Assembly (NCBI RefSeq): GCF_003268815.1 | Contig: NZ_QLSV01000008.1 | Location: 1-64,000 of the forward strand | Reading direction: 5' to 3' | DNA from: Flavobacterium lacus | GTDB taxonomy: Bacteria > Bacteroidota > Bacteroidia > Flavobacteriales > Flavobacteriaceae | Length of the DNA stretch: 64,000 nt | In this document: positions 27,717-36,656 of the stretch, piece by piece | How the letters are laid out: the number at the start of each line of letters is the position of its first letter | Numbering within the stretch: position 1 is the first letter of the stretch | Made by a program: the position numbers and the translations under genes | Notes under the pieces: generated by a model | Seen by the model: only the letters and a program-made list of their open reading frames with translations | The model's database searches: none | Told to the model about the DNA's origin: nothing

Positions 27717-28784
27717 ATGCTCTTTTATATTTTCTCTATTTTATTACTTATATCAAGTTTCATTCCGCTTGTTCAAAATCCGCATTGGTTTTTTAGATTT
27801 TTTGAATTTGGAAAAGTGCAATTGTTTCAGCTTCTTCTTTTAACTTGTATTTTAGCCTTACTTTTTATAGAGAATAAAGACTTCTTGTTTTTTGTTGTAT
27901 TGGGCCTAAATTCACTCACTCTTGCTTTTCATGTAAAGGTTTTGTTTCCATATACCAAGCTTCATTCTATACCCACTAAAATAAAAACAAATTCCTGCTC
28001 CGAAACTATTAGTATTATTTCCGCAAATATATACCAAGACAATTCTGCTTATAATCGATTTATAGGTTTAATCGAAAAACATAATCCTGACATTTTCTTA
28101 ACCATGGAATCGAATCAAGTATGGGAAAACGCACTTTCTCATTTTGACAAAACGTATCCTTTTCATATAAAAGTTGCTTTGGAAAATACGTATGGCATTC
28201 ATTTATTTTCCAAATTAAAAATTATTTCATATCAAGTGCATTATTTTGTTGCTGATGATATTCCGAGTATCGAAGCGAAAATAAAATCGGAAGACGGATT
28301 TGTGTTTAACCTTTTCGGAGTTCATCCTCCACCCCCAAGTCCAACCGAAGAAGGAAACGCCAAAGAAAGAGATGGTGAATTGTTGAGTGTAGCCAAAGTA
28401 GTGAAATCTAAATCTGAGCCTTGTGTAGTTGTAGGTGATTTTAACAATGTAGCTTGGGCAAAATCTTCACTCCTTTTTAGAAAAACCAGTGAATTAATTG
28501 ATGCCAGAATTGGAAGAGGTTTGTTTTCTACTTTTCATGCTAACTATTGGTTTTTCCGATTCCCAATTGATTTGTTTTTTCATTCAACGGATGTTTTTGT
28601 AGAAGAGTTAAAAACGTTAGACTATTTTGGTTCGGATCATTTTCCAATCTACAGTTCTTTTCATATCAACCGAAAAAACAAAGAACAAGAAGAATTGATC
28701 GAAACGCTTGAACGTGAAGAAAAGAAAGAAATTAATGGAATTATAAGCGATGGCATAAACGAAGAAAGCGAAAATCGTGATTGA
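27717..28784 (+). CDS. Membrane-anchored endonuclease/exonuclease/phosphatase family protein
   Basis: I start at ATG 27717 (MLFYIFSILLL), giving 355 residues; an upstream TTG at 27657 overlaps a promoter motif. Two or three hydrophobic segments occupy about residues 1-80. The catalytic domain follows with the expected landmarks: SANIYQDN, the metal-binding Glu in TMESNQVWE, VVGDFNN and the C-terminal GSDHFPI. Such proteins hydrolyse phosphodiesters or phosphate monoesters of nucleic acids, lipids or sugars. Here the active site would face the periplasm or cytoplasm next to the membrane. The substrate is unknown. A charged tail (EEKKEINGIISDG) ends the protein inside a strong hairpin. It is the only plus-strand gene in this part of the window. 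Confidence 0.85.
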   Translation: MLFYIFSILLLISSFIPLVQNPHWFFRFFEFGKVQLFQLLLLTCILALLFIENKDFLFFVVLGLNSLTLAFHVKVLFPYTKLHSIPTKIKTNSCSETISIISANIYQDNSAYNRFIGLIEKHNPDIFLTMESNQVWENALSHFDKTYPFHIKVALENTYGIHLFSKLKIISYQVHYFVADDIPSIEAKIKSEDGFVFNLFGVHPPPPSPTEEGNAKERDGELLSVAKVVKSKSEPCVVVGDFNNVAWAKSSLLFRKTSELIDARIGRGLFSTFHANYWFFRFPIDLFFHSTDVFVEELKTLDYFGSDHFPIYSSFHINRKNKEQEELIETLEREEKKEINGIISDGINEESENRD

Positions 28785-28796
28785 TTTTCGCTTTCT
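28763..28796. terminator. Long perfect hairpin between convergent genes, overlapping a stop codon
   Basis: A 14-bp perfect inverted repeat AGAAAGCGAAAATC/GATTTTCGCTTTCT has a 6-base loop. The stop codon at 28782-28784 lies within it. Neither side has a good T run. It separates the phosphatase-family gene from the convergent acyl-CoA dehydrogenase gene, so a bidirectional stop or mRNA-end protection is likely. Confidence 0.6.
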
Positions 28797-28816
28797 AGTA
28801 TTTAATTAAATAAAAA

Positions 28817-29986
28817 TTATTCCACTGCCGGTTTATAATTTTGATTATCAATAATCATTTTGGACAAAATCTCTTTTAAAATTTCCGAGGTTCCTCCACC
28901 AATTGGCCCTAAACGACTATCTCTTAATAATCTTGCCAACGGATATTCTTCCATATAACCATAACCGCCTAACATTTGAAGACAACTATAAATGGTTTCA
29001 TCAGCTACTTTGGTGGATTTCAATTTGGCCATTGTCGCTTCTTTAACCACATATTCACCTTTGTTTAATCGAGCTACTGCAGCATAATTAAAAATTTTGC
29101 AATGTTCTACATCGGTAGCATGTTCAACAATGGTGTGTCGTAACGCTTGAAACTTATCGATTGTGCGACCGAAAGCTTCCCTTTGCGACATATATTCTAT
29201 AGTATATTCAATGGCATATTCAGCACGTGCATGAGCATTGATCGCCATGATTAAACGTTCTAACGCAAAATGTTGCATGATATAAGGAAAGCCTTTTCCT
29301 TCTTCGCCCATTAAATGTTCAAGTGGAATTTCTACATTATCAAAGGCGATTTCTGCCGTATCGGATGCTCTCCAGCCCAACTTATCTAATTTTGTCGCAG
29401 AAATACCGGGTGTTTTGGTATCTACTAAAAAAATACTTATTCCTTTGTTCCCAAGTTCTGGTTGCGTTTTTGCCGCTACCACATAATAATCGGCATAAAT
29501 ACCGTTAGTGATAAATGTTTTTGATCCATTAATTACATATTTATCTCCTTTTATGATAGCAGTTGTTCGCATTCCTGCCACATCACTACCACCAAAAGGC
29601 TCAGAAATGCATAATGCTCCTATTTTATCTCCGGAAATACTTGGTGCCAAATAATCTTGTTTAATTTTTTCATCACCTTCTGCATTCAAATGCGTCATGG
29701 CTAGATAGGAATGTGCCCACATTGCAGCAGCAAAACCGGATGACTTTATTTTTTGTAGTTCTTCTAAGAATATAACGGTATAAAATAAATCTAAATTCAT
29801 GCCGCCATAAGCCTCAGGATAGTTTAGTCCGAAAAAACCCATGTCGCCAAATTTTTTCCAAATAAATCGTTCAATTGTTCCTGTTTTTTCCCATTTTTCA
29901 ATGTGAGGAACAACTTCTTTTTGTAAAAAATCACGTAATGTAACTCTAAATAATTGGTGTTCTTCCGAAAAGTATTCTGAATTCAT
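28817..29986 (-). CDS. Acyl-CoA dehydrogenase
   Basis: A 389-residue flavoprotein of the acyl-CoA dehydrogenase family, which forms 2-enoyl-CoA in fatty-acid or branched-chain amino-acid degradation and passes electrons to ETF. The signature CISEPFGGSDVAGM (about 126-139), the FITNG segment and the C-terminal QMLGGYGYMEEYPLARLLRDSR are clear. The usual catalytic Glu of the C-terminal YEGT motif is replaced (PIGGGTSEI). As in isovaleryl-CoA and long-chain acyl-CoA dehydrogenases, the base is then expected in the LERL segment, here Glu243. This suggests a branched- or long-chain substrate, but the exact one cannot be read. It is followed by a ComEA-like gene after 35 bases. Confidence 0.92.
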   Translation of the reverse strand: MNSEYFSEEHQLFRVTLRDFLQKEVVPHIEKWEKTGTIERFIWKKFGDMGFFGLNYPEAYGGMNLDLFYTVIFLEELQKIKSSGFAAAMWAHSYLAMTHLNAEGDEKIKQDYLAPSISGDKIGALCISEPFGGSDVAGMRTTAIIKGDKYVINGSKTFITNGIYADYYVVAAKTQPELGNKGISIFLVDTKTPGISATKLDKLGWRASDTAEIAFDNVEIPLEHLMGEEGKGFPYIMQHFALERLIMAINAHARAEYAIEYTIEYMSQREAFGRTIDKFQALRHTIVEHATDVEHCKIFNYAAVARLNKGEYVVKEATMAKLKSTKVADETIYSCLQMLGGYGYMEEYPLARLLRDSRLGPIGGGTSEILKEILSKMIIDNQNYKPAVE

Positions 29987-30021
29987 AAAATAAAATTAAT
30001 TGCTTAAAATGTCTAATTTTT

Positions 30022-30891
30022 TTAGAATTCCAAATATAAGGCTATAATTTTAATTTTTTCGCTAGGCAATCCTTTAATTTTTGTTAAATCCTCAATATTT
30101 TTAATTTCACCATTCATACTACGGTGGGTAACTATCTCTTTTGCGATCGTGTAATTAAAATAGGGAAATTTAGCTAATTCTTTAACCGAAGCATTGTTAA
30201 TATCAACTTTACTAATTTTAGGTTCGGATGTTATCACAAAATATTTATTGAGATTTTCAATTACTTCCGGGCTTAAACCCCAAATAAATTGCATCTGGTC
30301 CATTGATAGAAATCCGCCAAGGCTTTCTTTATTTTTTAAAATTCTTTCAGACAAAGCCGGACCAATTCCATAGACCTTAATTAAATCTTCTTGTGTTGCT
30401 TGATTAATATCGATTTTTATAATTGGTTTTTTGTTCTCAAATTTATTATTTGAGTAAGAAGTATATTGCTTTTTGGGTTGATTTACCCAATCCGGAAATT
30501 TAAAATAAGGAGAAATTGCATTTAGCAAACTATCCGAAACTCCTGTAACGGATTGAAACTCTTTTGCCGAGTTGACATATTTATTTTGTTTTCGAAAAGC
30601 AAAAAGTTTATCGAGTTGATCTACTGACATTCCTAATTTATAACCTCGATAATCGGTAATGAAATTTGGATTGAAAGGATAAATTACAGATTTTTGATCG
30701 TCTTTTACGTTTTTCAAACTATCGACAACGGATTGCATAGCCAACCATTCATCATTAGTTTCTTTTGTTTTCGGATTTGATTTATTCATCCAGAAAAAAT
30801 AGCCCACTTGAAGCGTTACTATGAGAAGAAACAACAAAAAAATCCCATTTCGTTGTTGCTTTGCAAATCGGAAATAGGATTTCACATTCAT
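30022..30891 (-). CDS. Helix-hairpin-helix (ComEA-like) membrane-anchored protein
   Basis: A 289-residue protein with one N-terminal membrane helix (GIFLLFLLIVTLQVGYFFW, about 15-33). Several helix-hairpin-helix units follow: DQLDKLFAFRKQNKYVNS, a central unit INQATQEDLIKVYGIGPALSERILKNKESLGGF, and C-terminal DINNASVKELAKFPYFNYTIAKEIVTHR with IEDLTKIKGLPSEKIKIIALYL. HhH units bind DNA without sequence specificity. ComEA-type proteins act in DNA uptake, so a role in binding periplasmic DNA is possible but not proven, and no other competence gene is nearby. Confidence 0.82.
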   Translation of the reverse strand: MNVKSYFRFAKQQRNGIFLLFLLIVTLQVGYFFWMNKSNPKTKETNDEWLAMQSVVDSLKNVKDDQKSVIYPFNPNFITDYRGYKLGMSVDQLDKLFAFRKQNKYVNSAKEFQSVTGVSDSLLNAISPYFKFPDWVNQPKKQYTSYSNNKFENKKPIIKIDINQATQEDLIKVYGIGPALSERILKNKESLGGFLSMDQMQFIWGLSPEVIENLNKYFVITSEPKISKVDINNASVKELAKFPYFNYTIAKEIVTHRSMNGEIKNIEDLTKIKGLPSEKIKIIALYLEF

Positions 30892-30912
30892 ATAATTTAA
30901 CGAATTAAAATT

Positions 30913-32409
30913 TTATTCATATTTTTTTATTTCTCCAGACTTCAATCTTTTGAAATAATCTTTTAAATCATCCTTTACTTCACTAGAGAGAAAATACAAC
31001 CCTAAAATGTTTGGAAAAGCCATTCCTAGAATCATCATATCTGAAAAATCGATTACTGCTCCTAAACTAGCGGACGCTCCTAAAACAACAAAAACTAAGA
31101 AAAGAGCTTTGTACAGATTTTCCATTTTTTTGGTGTTTCCAAATAAATATGTCCACGATTTCATTCCGTAATAGGACCATGAAATCATCGTTGAAAATGC
31201 AAAAAGCACGATAGCAACCAATAAAACATATTTAAACCAGGGCAAAACACTACTAAATGCAGCAGAAGTTAAAGCAGAACCGGTCATTCCTTGTGTATCT
31301 TCTGCATATCCTGTAAAAATTAGCACCAAAGCAGTCATGGTACACACCACAATTGTATCTACAAAAGGCTCTAGTAAAGCAACGATCCCTTCACTCACAG
31401 GCTCATCGGTTTTAACAGCAGAGTGAGCGATTGCTGCAGAACCAACCCCTGCTTCATTTGAAAAAGCGGCACGTTGAAAACCTACCACCAATACCCCAAC
31501 CACACCGCCGGTTATTCCATCTGCAGTGAATGCTCCTGCAAAAATATCACGAAAAGCATCACCAATATGAGCTATGTTTACAATAATAATAATCAAAGAG
31601 GTAACCACATAAACCCCTACCATAAACGGAACTATTTTATCTGTAACACTGGCTATTTTTTTAATTCCGCCAATAATAACAATACCGACAAAGAAAGCGA
31701 TTACCAAACCGTACCAAAATCCCTTTCCTTCAAAAACCGGAAATACATTGGCTAATTGAGCAAAGGATTGGTTAGCTTGAAACATGTTTCCACCACCAAA
31801 TGATCCGCCAATGGCTAAAATTGCAAAAGCTACGGCTAATACTTTTCCTAATCCGGCATATCCTTTTCTGCGTAGACCTTCTGAAAGATAATACATTGGA
31901 CCACCCGACACTTCCCCAAGATCATTTAACCGCCTATATTTAACTCCTAATGTACATTCCACAAACTTTGATGACATTCCTAAAAATCCGGCAAGAATCA
32001 TCCAGAATGTTGCACCCGCTCCCCCTAATGAAATTGCTACAGCTACCCCTGCTATATTGCCTAAACCAACCGTTCCCGAAAGTGCTGTTACTAGTGCTTG
32101 AAAATGCGAAACCTCCCCTTCATCGCCCGGTTTGTCATAGTCTCCTCTGATTAATTGATAGGCATGTTTTATCCCTTTCAAATTAATAAAACCCATATAG
32201 ATCGTAAAAAAAGTAGCTCCAACAACTAACCACAAAACGACAAGAGGCATATCAAAACCAAAAGCCTCTAATGGTTTATAAAAAAAGATACCGGCCATTG
32301 CATCGACGGCAGGTTTAATAATATCATTAATTCTTTCATCTAAGCCTTTTTCCTGACTAAATGTTAAAAATGGCACTAGTAAAGTAATGATTAGGAACAA
32401 CTTTTTCAT
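30913..32409 (-). CDS. AGCS family sodium:alanine (amino acid) symporter
   Basis: A 498-residue polytopic membrane protein. A cleavable-looking N-terminal segment ([15 protein letters not shown]) precedes about ten membrane spans. AGCS landmarks are [42 protein letters not shown] and [41 protein letters not shown]. The family imports alanine or glycine with sodium. It lies 21 bases after the ComEA-like gene. The peptide-utilisation genes elsewhere in the window would provide amino acids, but no direct link is shown. Confidence 0.93.
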   Translation of the reverse strand: MKKLFLIITLLVPFLTFSQEKGLDERINDIIKPAVDAMAGIFFYKPLEAFGFDMPLVVLWLVVGATFFTIYMGFINLKGIKHAYQLIRGDYDKPGDEGEVSHFQALVTALSGTVGLGNIAGVAVAISLGGAGATFWMILAGFLGMSSKFVECTLGVKYRRLNDLGEVSGGPMYYLSEGLRRKGYAGLGKVLAVAFAILAIGGSFGGGNMFQANQSFAQLANVFPVFEGKGFWYGLVIAFFVGIVIIGGIKKIASVTDKIVPFMVGVYVVTSLIIIIVNIAHIGDAFRDIFAGAFTADGITGGVVGVLVVGFQRAAFSNEAGVGSAAIAHSAVKTDEPVSEGIVALLEPFVDTIVVCTMTALVLIFTGYAEDTQGMTGSALTSAAFSSVLPWFKYVLLVAIVLFAFSTMISWSYYGMKSWTYLFGNTKKMENLYKALFLVFVVLGASASLGAVIDFSDMMILGMAFPNILGLYFLSSEVKDDLKDYFKRLKSGEIKKYE

Positions 32410-32497
32410 AAAGTTAATTTTGATTAAAATTTTAGTTAAGCAAGATGCAAAAAAAATTGGGTTTAAAAAAAGTATAGTCCATTTTTTTTGAAATTAA

Positions 32498-32725
32498 CTA
32501 CAAATCGAATACAGAACTTCGTTTTGTATAAAACATATCTTTTAATTTTAACCAAAAGGCCAACGTTAAGTAAACACCAAACCATAATCCAACTGTTACA
32601 AATGAGATGTAAATAAAAAACAAACGTACGTTAGAGGCTCGCATTCCAAGTTTATCCGCTAATCGCGAAGAAACGTGAAAACCATGTTTTTCAAAAAAAA
32701 GACGGATAGAAGTGATCCAATTCAT
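32498..32725 (-). CDS. PspC-like small membrane protein
   Basis: A 75-residue protein with one membrane segment (VRLFFIYISFVTVGLWFGVYLTLAFWL). The preceding stretch (GFHVSSRLADKLGMRASNVRLFFIYISFVTVG) matches the PspC domain pattern, in which a short amphipathic segment with R-LADKLG precedes the helix. PspC proteins sense or stabilise the inner membrane under stress. No pspA-like gene is nearby. It is the last gene of a tight operon, 6 bases after an unknown membrane protein. Confidence 0.8.
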   Translation of the reverse strand: MNWITSIRLFFEKHGFHVSSRLADKLGMRASNVRLFFIYISFVTVGLWFGVYLTLAFWLKLKDMFYTKRSSVFDL

Positions 32726-32731
32726 TCAAAA

Positions 32732-33139
32732 TTATTTAGGATTTACAAAGGGAGATTGCTCTTCTTCAACAGCAGTAACAAAATAGCGGGTGTCACCCCA
32801 CCAAACAAAAGTTCGGTATCGTTCAATATAAGTTAGTTTAACATATCGCCCTTGAAGATTTTCCATTGTTGAAATAACCTCTTTTTCTTTTGCAGGAACA
32901 GTAAACTGAAAGATTTGTGCACCGGAAATACCTTGGCTCATTTCCCCTTCCCACGTTTTAAAAGTCACTCCTTTTTTGCTGAATTTAATTAACTCCCCAG
33001 AACGAACTCCTTCTGAGTAAGGTACATAATAAATAAAAGCAAAGTAACCAAAAAAACACAAAACGAGAAAAACTAAAAAACGAACAAAATACTTTTTCAT
33101 TATTTGTCCAAAAGTCTCTTTGACTTCATTTTTTTCCAT
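32732..33139 (-). CDS. Conserved single-span membrane protein of unknown function
   Basis: A 135-residue protein with an N-terminal membrane helix (FVRFLVFLVLCFFGYFAFIYYV, about 18-39) and a beta-rich domain outside it (SEGVRSGELIKFSKKGVTFKTWEGEM, ISGAQIFQFTV, GRYVKLTYIERYRTFVWWGDTRYFV). Relatives in this phylum sometimes carry the name 6-phosphogluconate dehydrogenase, but nothing here supports that enzyme: there is no Rossmann motif and it is far too short. It lies between DUF2851 and PspC with gaps of 10 and 6 bases. The function is unknown. Confidence 0.8.
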   Translation of the reverse strand: MEKNEVKETFGQIMKKYFVRFLVFLVLCFFGYFAFIYYVPYSEGVRSGELIKFSKKGVTFKTWEGEMSQGISGAQIFQFTVPAKEKEVISTMENLQGRYVKLTYIERYRTFVWWGDTRYFVTAVEEEQSPFVNPK

Positions 33140-33149
33140 ACAATTTTCT

Positions 33150-34424
33150 TTAAGAAGTAAAGTTAATCAACTTTTGGCCAATAGCACAATTCAGGCACTT
33201 ATTTGTTGCACAATATTCATTTTTGAGTTGAAGAAATGATTGCGAATGGTAACTGTTTTTGGAAATTAGACCAAAATGATTAAATTTTTCTATAACTGAA
33301 TTTTTTTCTGACGGAATTTCAGATGCCAACGCAATAAGCTCTTCTGGCATCACATTTCCGTTGGCATGACCATAAGCAAATTTAATGGGAAGTATACAAT
33401 TCAAAATAAGTAAATCAATGAAATTTTTTGAAATTTTTTTATTTTTCTTTGCGTGTAGCCTATCAAAAACATAGTGCGATTTCCAATATTCTGAAACATT
33501 ACAATCAAAAAATTGATACATTTCATGGATTGAATTGACACGAATCAAGACTTGAAAAAGGCTGTGCTGCTGCAAAACCAGTTGAGCCAACTGAGCTAAT
33601 CGAATAGTTGGAAAATTATCCGGTCGGTGCTTGAAAAACTGAACTGATTGATAGTAATCAATTTTCAATTGGTGTTTATGTTTGAGATAATTCCAACGCT
33701 TTTTCAAACTATTGTAATATGCATCTTCGTTTTGCTCTTCAAGAAGACCGGTTGAACCGAAAAAAAGTGCTTCGGTATTTTCTACTTCAAATCGTTCTTT
33801 TTTAATAACAGTATAAGGGATAGACTCAGCCATTTTTAAAAATGCTTCGCCATTTGTATTGAGTCCAAAACTTTTAGCCAACAGTTGAAACAAAGTGGCT
33901 TCCCAATCAAAGGTGTTCTTTTGAAGCAATTTTTCTACTTCAGTTGCTTTTTTCTCCAAACGTTCAAAAAACAAACGTTCCTTCCAATTAGAAAGAGTAA
34001 AATCATCGACAACTGTCAATTGGCTTTCACAATTTATCCATGTTTTTTGTGTAAATAATTGTTTATACTGTTGTAAAACCTCTTTAGAAACATGTTTTTT
34101 AAGCTCAAGAACAGGGATGGCAGTATTGTTTTTTCGAAATACTTCGGTGTCGTGTTCCCAAACCACATGAAGAATAACGTTGTCATAATTCATATCGGTT
34201 TCATGATGATGCACATACCAATCAGAGGATTTAAGATGGATCTCTATATTTCCTGCCCATTTTTGATTATCAATGACCACTTGTGCATTGAAAAAATCAG
34301 GCCCGGCTTGTTGAATGTAATAACCGGAATGAATAATGGTTAGCTCTTGATTGGAAACAGTTTTGAGATTGGCAAAGGCAAACTTTTTGTATTGCCAAAC
34401 GTAATGGAGAAAATCTTCTTTCAT
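33150..34424 (-). CDS. DUF2851 family protein
   Basis: A 424-residue soluble protein that matches the DUF2851 pattern of Bacteroidota. It begins MKEDFLHYVWQYKKF, then IHSGYYIQQAGPDFFNAQVVIDNQKWAGNIEIHLKSSDWYVHHHETDMNYDNVILHVVWEHD. The conserved N-terminal part is rich in His, Asp and Glu, and a C-terminal Cys pair or triad (CATNKCLNCAIGQ) could bind metal. No biochemical role is established; the charged clusters suggest a nuclease-like or metal-binding fold, but this is only inference. It is first in an operon with the unknown membrane protein and the PspC-like protein. Confidence 0.85.
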   Translation of the reverse strand: MKEDFLHYVWQYKKFAFANLKTVSNQELTIIHSGYYIQQAGPDFFNAQVVIDNQKWAGNIEIHLKSSDWYVHHHETDMNYDNVILHVVWEHDTEVFRKNNTAIPVLELKKHVSKEVLQQYKQLFTQKTWINCESQLTVVDDFTLSNWKERLFFERLEKKATEVEKLLQKNTFDWEATLFQLLAKSFGLNTNGEAFLKMAESIPYTVIKKERFEVENTEALFFGSTGLLEEQNEDAYYNSLKKRWNYLKHKHQLKIDYYQSVQFFKHRPDNFPTIRLAQLAQLVLQQHSLFQVLIRVNSIHEMYQFFDCNVSEYWKSHYVFDRLHAKKNKKISKNFIDLLILNCILPIKFAYGHANGNVMPEELIALASEIPSEKNSVIEKFNHFGLISKNSYHSQSFLQLKNEYCATNKCLNCAIGQKLINFTS

Positions 34425-34470
34425 GGCGGGTAAAGTAAAATTATGGCTTAAATCGTAATGCTAAAGTAAT

Positions 34471-34502
34471 AAAAAAATCCAACCTATGAAAGATTGGATT
34501 TT
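34471..34502 (-). terminator. Intrinsic terminator of the CBS-domain cysteine-synthase-family gene
   Basis: The stem AAAATCCAA/TTGGATTTT (34474-34482 with 34494-34502) has an 11-base loop and is followed by Ts on the minus strand. It is 22 bases after the stop at 34525. Confidence 0.85.
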
Positions 34503-34524
34503 GAAATTTTTAATTTTGGTTACT

Positions 34525-35886
34525 CTATTTTATTGAACTAATGATATCGTGCTTGGTAATGATATGGTATTTTCCGTTTTCTAACTGAACCAAAACAGCT
34601 TGATTATCTTTGTTGATGAGTTTGGAAACTTCTTCAACTGGTGTGTTTTCCATTACAATCGGAAAAGGTTTTCCCATAATTTCACGAATGGGTTTTTCGG
34701 CAATATTTTTTTCAGAAAAATAGCTTTTAAACAAATCTGATTCGTCAATTGAACCTACAAAACCAGTTGTATCAATAACAGGTATTTGCGAAATATTGAA
34801 TTTTTTTAAACGATCAATAGCATGTGAAACCAATTCTTCGGTGCGAACAACTACTAATGATTTATCGCGATGATTTTTAATTAAATCTGCTGCAGTAGTA
34901 ATTTCTTCGTCTAAAAACCCGCGTTCACGCATCCAGTCGTCATTGAATATTTTACCTACATAACGGCTTCCTGAATCGTGGAATAAAACAACCACAACAT
35001 CTTCGGGTTTAAAATGTTCTTTTAACTGTAAAACGCCTTTGATGGCAGAACCGGCTGAATTACCTACAAAAATTCCTTCTTCGAGAGCTAATCTTCTCGT
35101 AAAAACAGCGGCATCTTTATCGGTCACTTTCGTGAAACCATCGATGAGTGAAAAGTCGACGTTTTTAGGTAAAATATCTTCCCCGATTCCTTCTGTGATA
35201 TAGGAATAGATTTCGTTTTCGTCGAAAATTCCGGTTTCATGGTATTTTTTAAAAACAGAACCATACGTATCTACTCCCCAAATTTTCACATTTGGATTAT
35301 GTTCTTTTAAGTATTTTGCTACGCCGGAAATGGTTCCTCCTGTTCCTACTCCTACCACAAAGTGAGTCACTTTACCCTCGGTCTGTTCCCAAATTTCCGG
35401 ACCGGTTTGTTCGTAATGTGCAATGGCATTGGAAGGATTATCATATTGATTAACATACCAAGAATTTGGTATTTCGGTTCCTAATCGTTTGGAAACGGAG
35501 TAGTATGAACGCGGATCATCTGGTTCTACATCGGTTGGACAAACGATTACTTTGGCTCCTACGGCACGGAGAATATCCATTTTTTCTTTGGATTGTTTGT
35601 CAGTGATTACACAAATTAACTTGTAACCTTTTACGATTGCTCCTAAAGCCAAACCCATTCCGGTGTTTCCAGAAGTTCCTTCGATGATAGTACCTCCCGG
35701 TTTTAGTCGTCCATCTGCTTCGGCATCTTCAATCATTTTGACTGCCATTCGGTCTTTTACAGAGTTACCAGGATTAAAGGTTTCTACTTTGGCAAGTACT
35801 AAACAATCTAATTCTTGTGTGATTTTGTTGATTCTAACAAGCGGCGTATTTCCGATTGTTTCCAGTATATTTTTTGCGAATTTCAT
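34525..35886 (-). CDS. PLP-dependent cystathionine beta-synthase / cysteine synthase with C-terminal CBS pair
   Basis: A 453-residue fold-type II PLP enzyme. The PLP lysine is Lys44 in NPGNSVKDRMA. The phosphate-binding loop GVGTGGTISG and the substrate loop EGTSGNTGMG are present. Residues about 325-453 form two CBS domains (DKSLVVVRTEELVSHAIDRLKKFNISQIPVID and IMGKPFPIVMENTPVEEVSKLI). CBS-fused members make cystathionine from serine and homocysteine, or cysteine from O-acetylserine, and the CBS pair can bind adenosyl ligands. Which reaction occurs here cannot be decided from sequence. The gene is monocistronic with its own terminator. Confidence 0.9.
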   Translation of the reverse strand: MKFAKNILETIGNTPLVRINKITQELDCLVLAKVETFNPGNSVKDRMAVKMIEDAEADGRLKPGGTIIEGTSGNTGMGLALGAIVKGYKLICVITDKQSKEKMDILRAVGAKVIVCPTDVEPDDPRSYYSVSKRLGTEIPNSWYVNQYDNPSNAIAHYEQTGPEIWEQTEGKVTHFVVGVGTGGTISGVAKYLKEHNPNVKIWGVDTYGSVFKKYHETGIFDENEIYSYITEGIGEDILPKNVDFSLIDGFTKVTDKDAAVFTRRLALEEGIFVGNSAGSAIKGVLQLKEHFKPEDVVVVLFHDSGSRYVGKIFNDDWMRERGFLDEEITTAADLIKNHRDKSLVVVRTEELVSHAIDRLKKFNISQIPVIDTTGFVGSIDESDLFKSYFSEKNIAEKPIREIMGKPFPIVMENTPVEEVSKLINKDNQAVLVQLENGKYHIITKHDIISSIK

Positions 35887-35982
35887 GCTGTTTTTTTGAA
35901 AAAAAGTTTTTTTACATCTAAATAATAACCTGTGCTTCTTATCCTATAATTAGTGATAAATTAACGTTTAAAAGTGAAAATA

Positions 35983-36546
35983 TTAATCTGACAAATCTGT
36001 AACCAACTGCAGCGAACCGGAATAATTTCCAGAAATCGATCCAAAACTAGTAGTGGTAAAAAAGTAGTCGATTGTATATGTTGAATTTGAAAAGACAATA
36101 TTGACACTTCCATTTAGAATTTGATCTTCACTGATCGAATTTGAGGAGGTTATACAATTATTGGTCACAACCATATCAGTTGAAATAATAGTCTCATTTA
36201 GTGAAGGTTCAACTGAATTAAGTTGATAATAATAAATTCCGGATGATAAGTTTGTTGTGGATGGAGATGTTATATTTAAAACAACTCCTTGTGTTAAAGA
36301 ACTGGTATAATCACAACTTTCACCATTCCATTCGTTGTTAATTATGCCACCATTTAATAAGTAAATTGCAAACTTACCATAATTTACACCGTCTGTTGAT
36401 TGAATCATATAGCCATTTGGAGTTGAATAATCTACTCCATTAATTGAAAAAGCATTCGGAACAAACTGATCAGTTGGCAACGAATCATCAGAAGAGCAAT
36501 TTATAAAGAAAACTGAAATTAGTAGTAGTAAAAAGATTTTTTTCAT
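35983..36546 (-). CDS. Lipoprotein of unknown function
   Basis: The 187-residue product begins MKKIFLLLLISVFFINC, with the lipid-modified Cys at residue 17 followed by SSDDS. The acidic residues after the Cys are of the kind associated with surface export of lipoproteins in this phylum. The rest is beta-rich (FSINGVDYSTPNGYMIQ, NGSVNIVFSNSTYTIDYFF, SGNYSGSLQ). I recognise no catalytic motif. Similar small lipoproteins are common in Flavobacteriaceae. Confidence 0.8.
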   Translation of the reverse strand: MKKIFLLLLISVFFINCSSDDSLPTDQFVPNAFSINGVDYSTPNGYMIQSTDGVNYGKFAIYLLNGGIINNEWNGESCDYTSSLTQGVVLNITSPSTTNLSSGIYYYQLNSVEPSLNETIISTDMVVTNNCITSSNSISEDQILNGSVNIVFSNSTYTIDYFFTTTSFGSISGNYSGSLQLVTDLSD

Positions 36547-36575
36547 AAAACAAACATTTATTAGATTTTACATTA

Positions 36576-36583
36576 CAAAGATA
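36576..36583 (-). promoter_or_regulatory. -7 element of the 187-residue lipoprotein gene
   Basis: The minus strand reads TATCTTTG, matching TAnnTTTG, 30 bases before the ATG. No well-spaced -33 TTG. Confidence 0.5.
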
Positions 36584-36656
36584 GAACTCTTTTTTAATAA
36601 TAAATGTTTGAACTATTTAATGATAATAAAAAAAGAAAATAATCCTTTGAATGAAA

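Noticed and set aside
32732..33139. 6-phosphogluconate dehydrogenase, a name sometimes attached to this family
   Set aside because: 135 residues, a membrane helix and no nucleotide-binding motif are incompatible with that enzyme.
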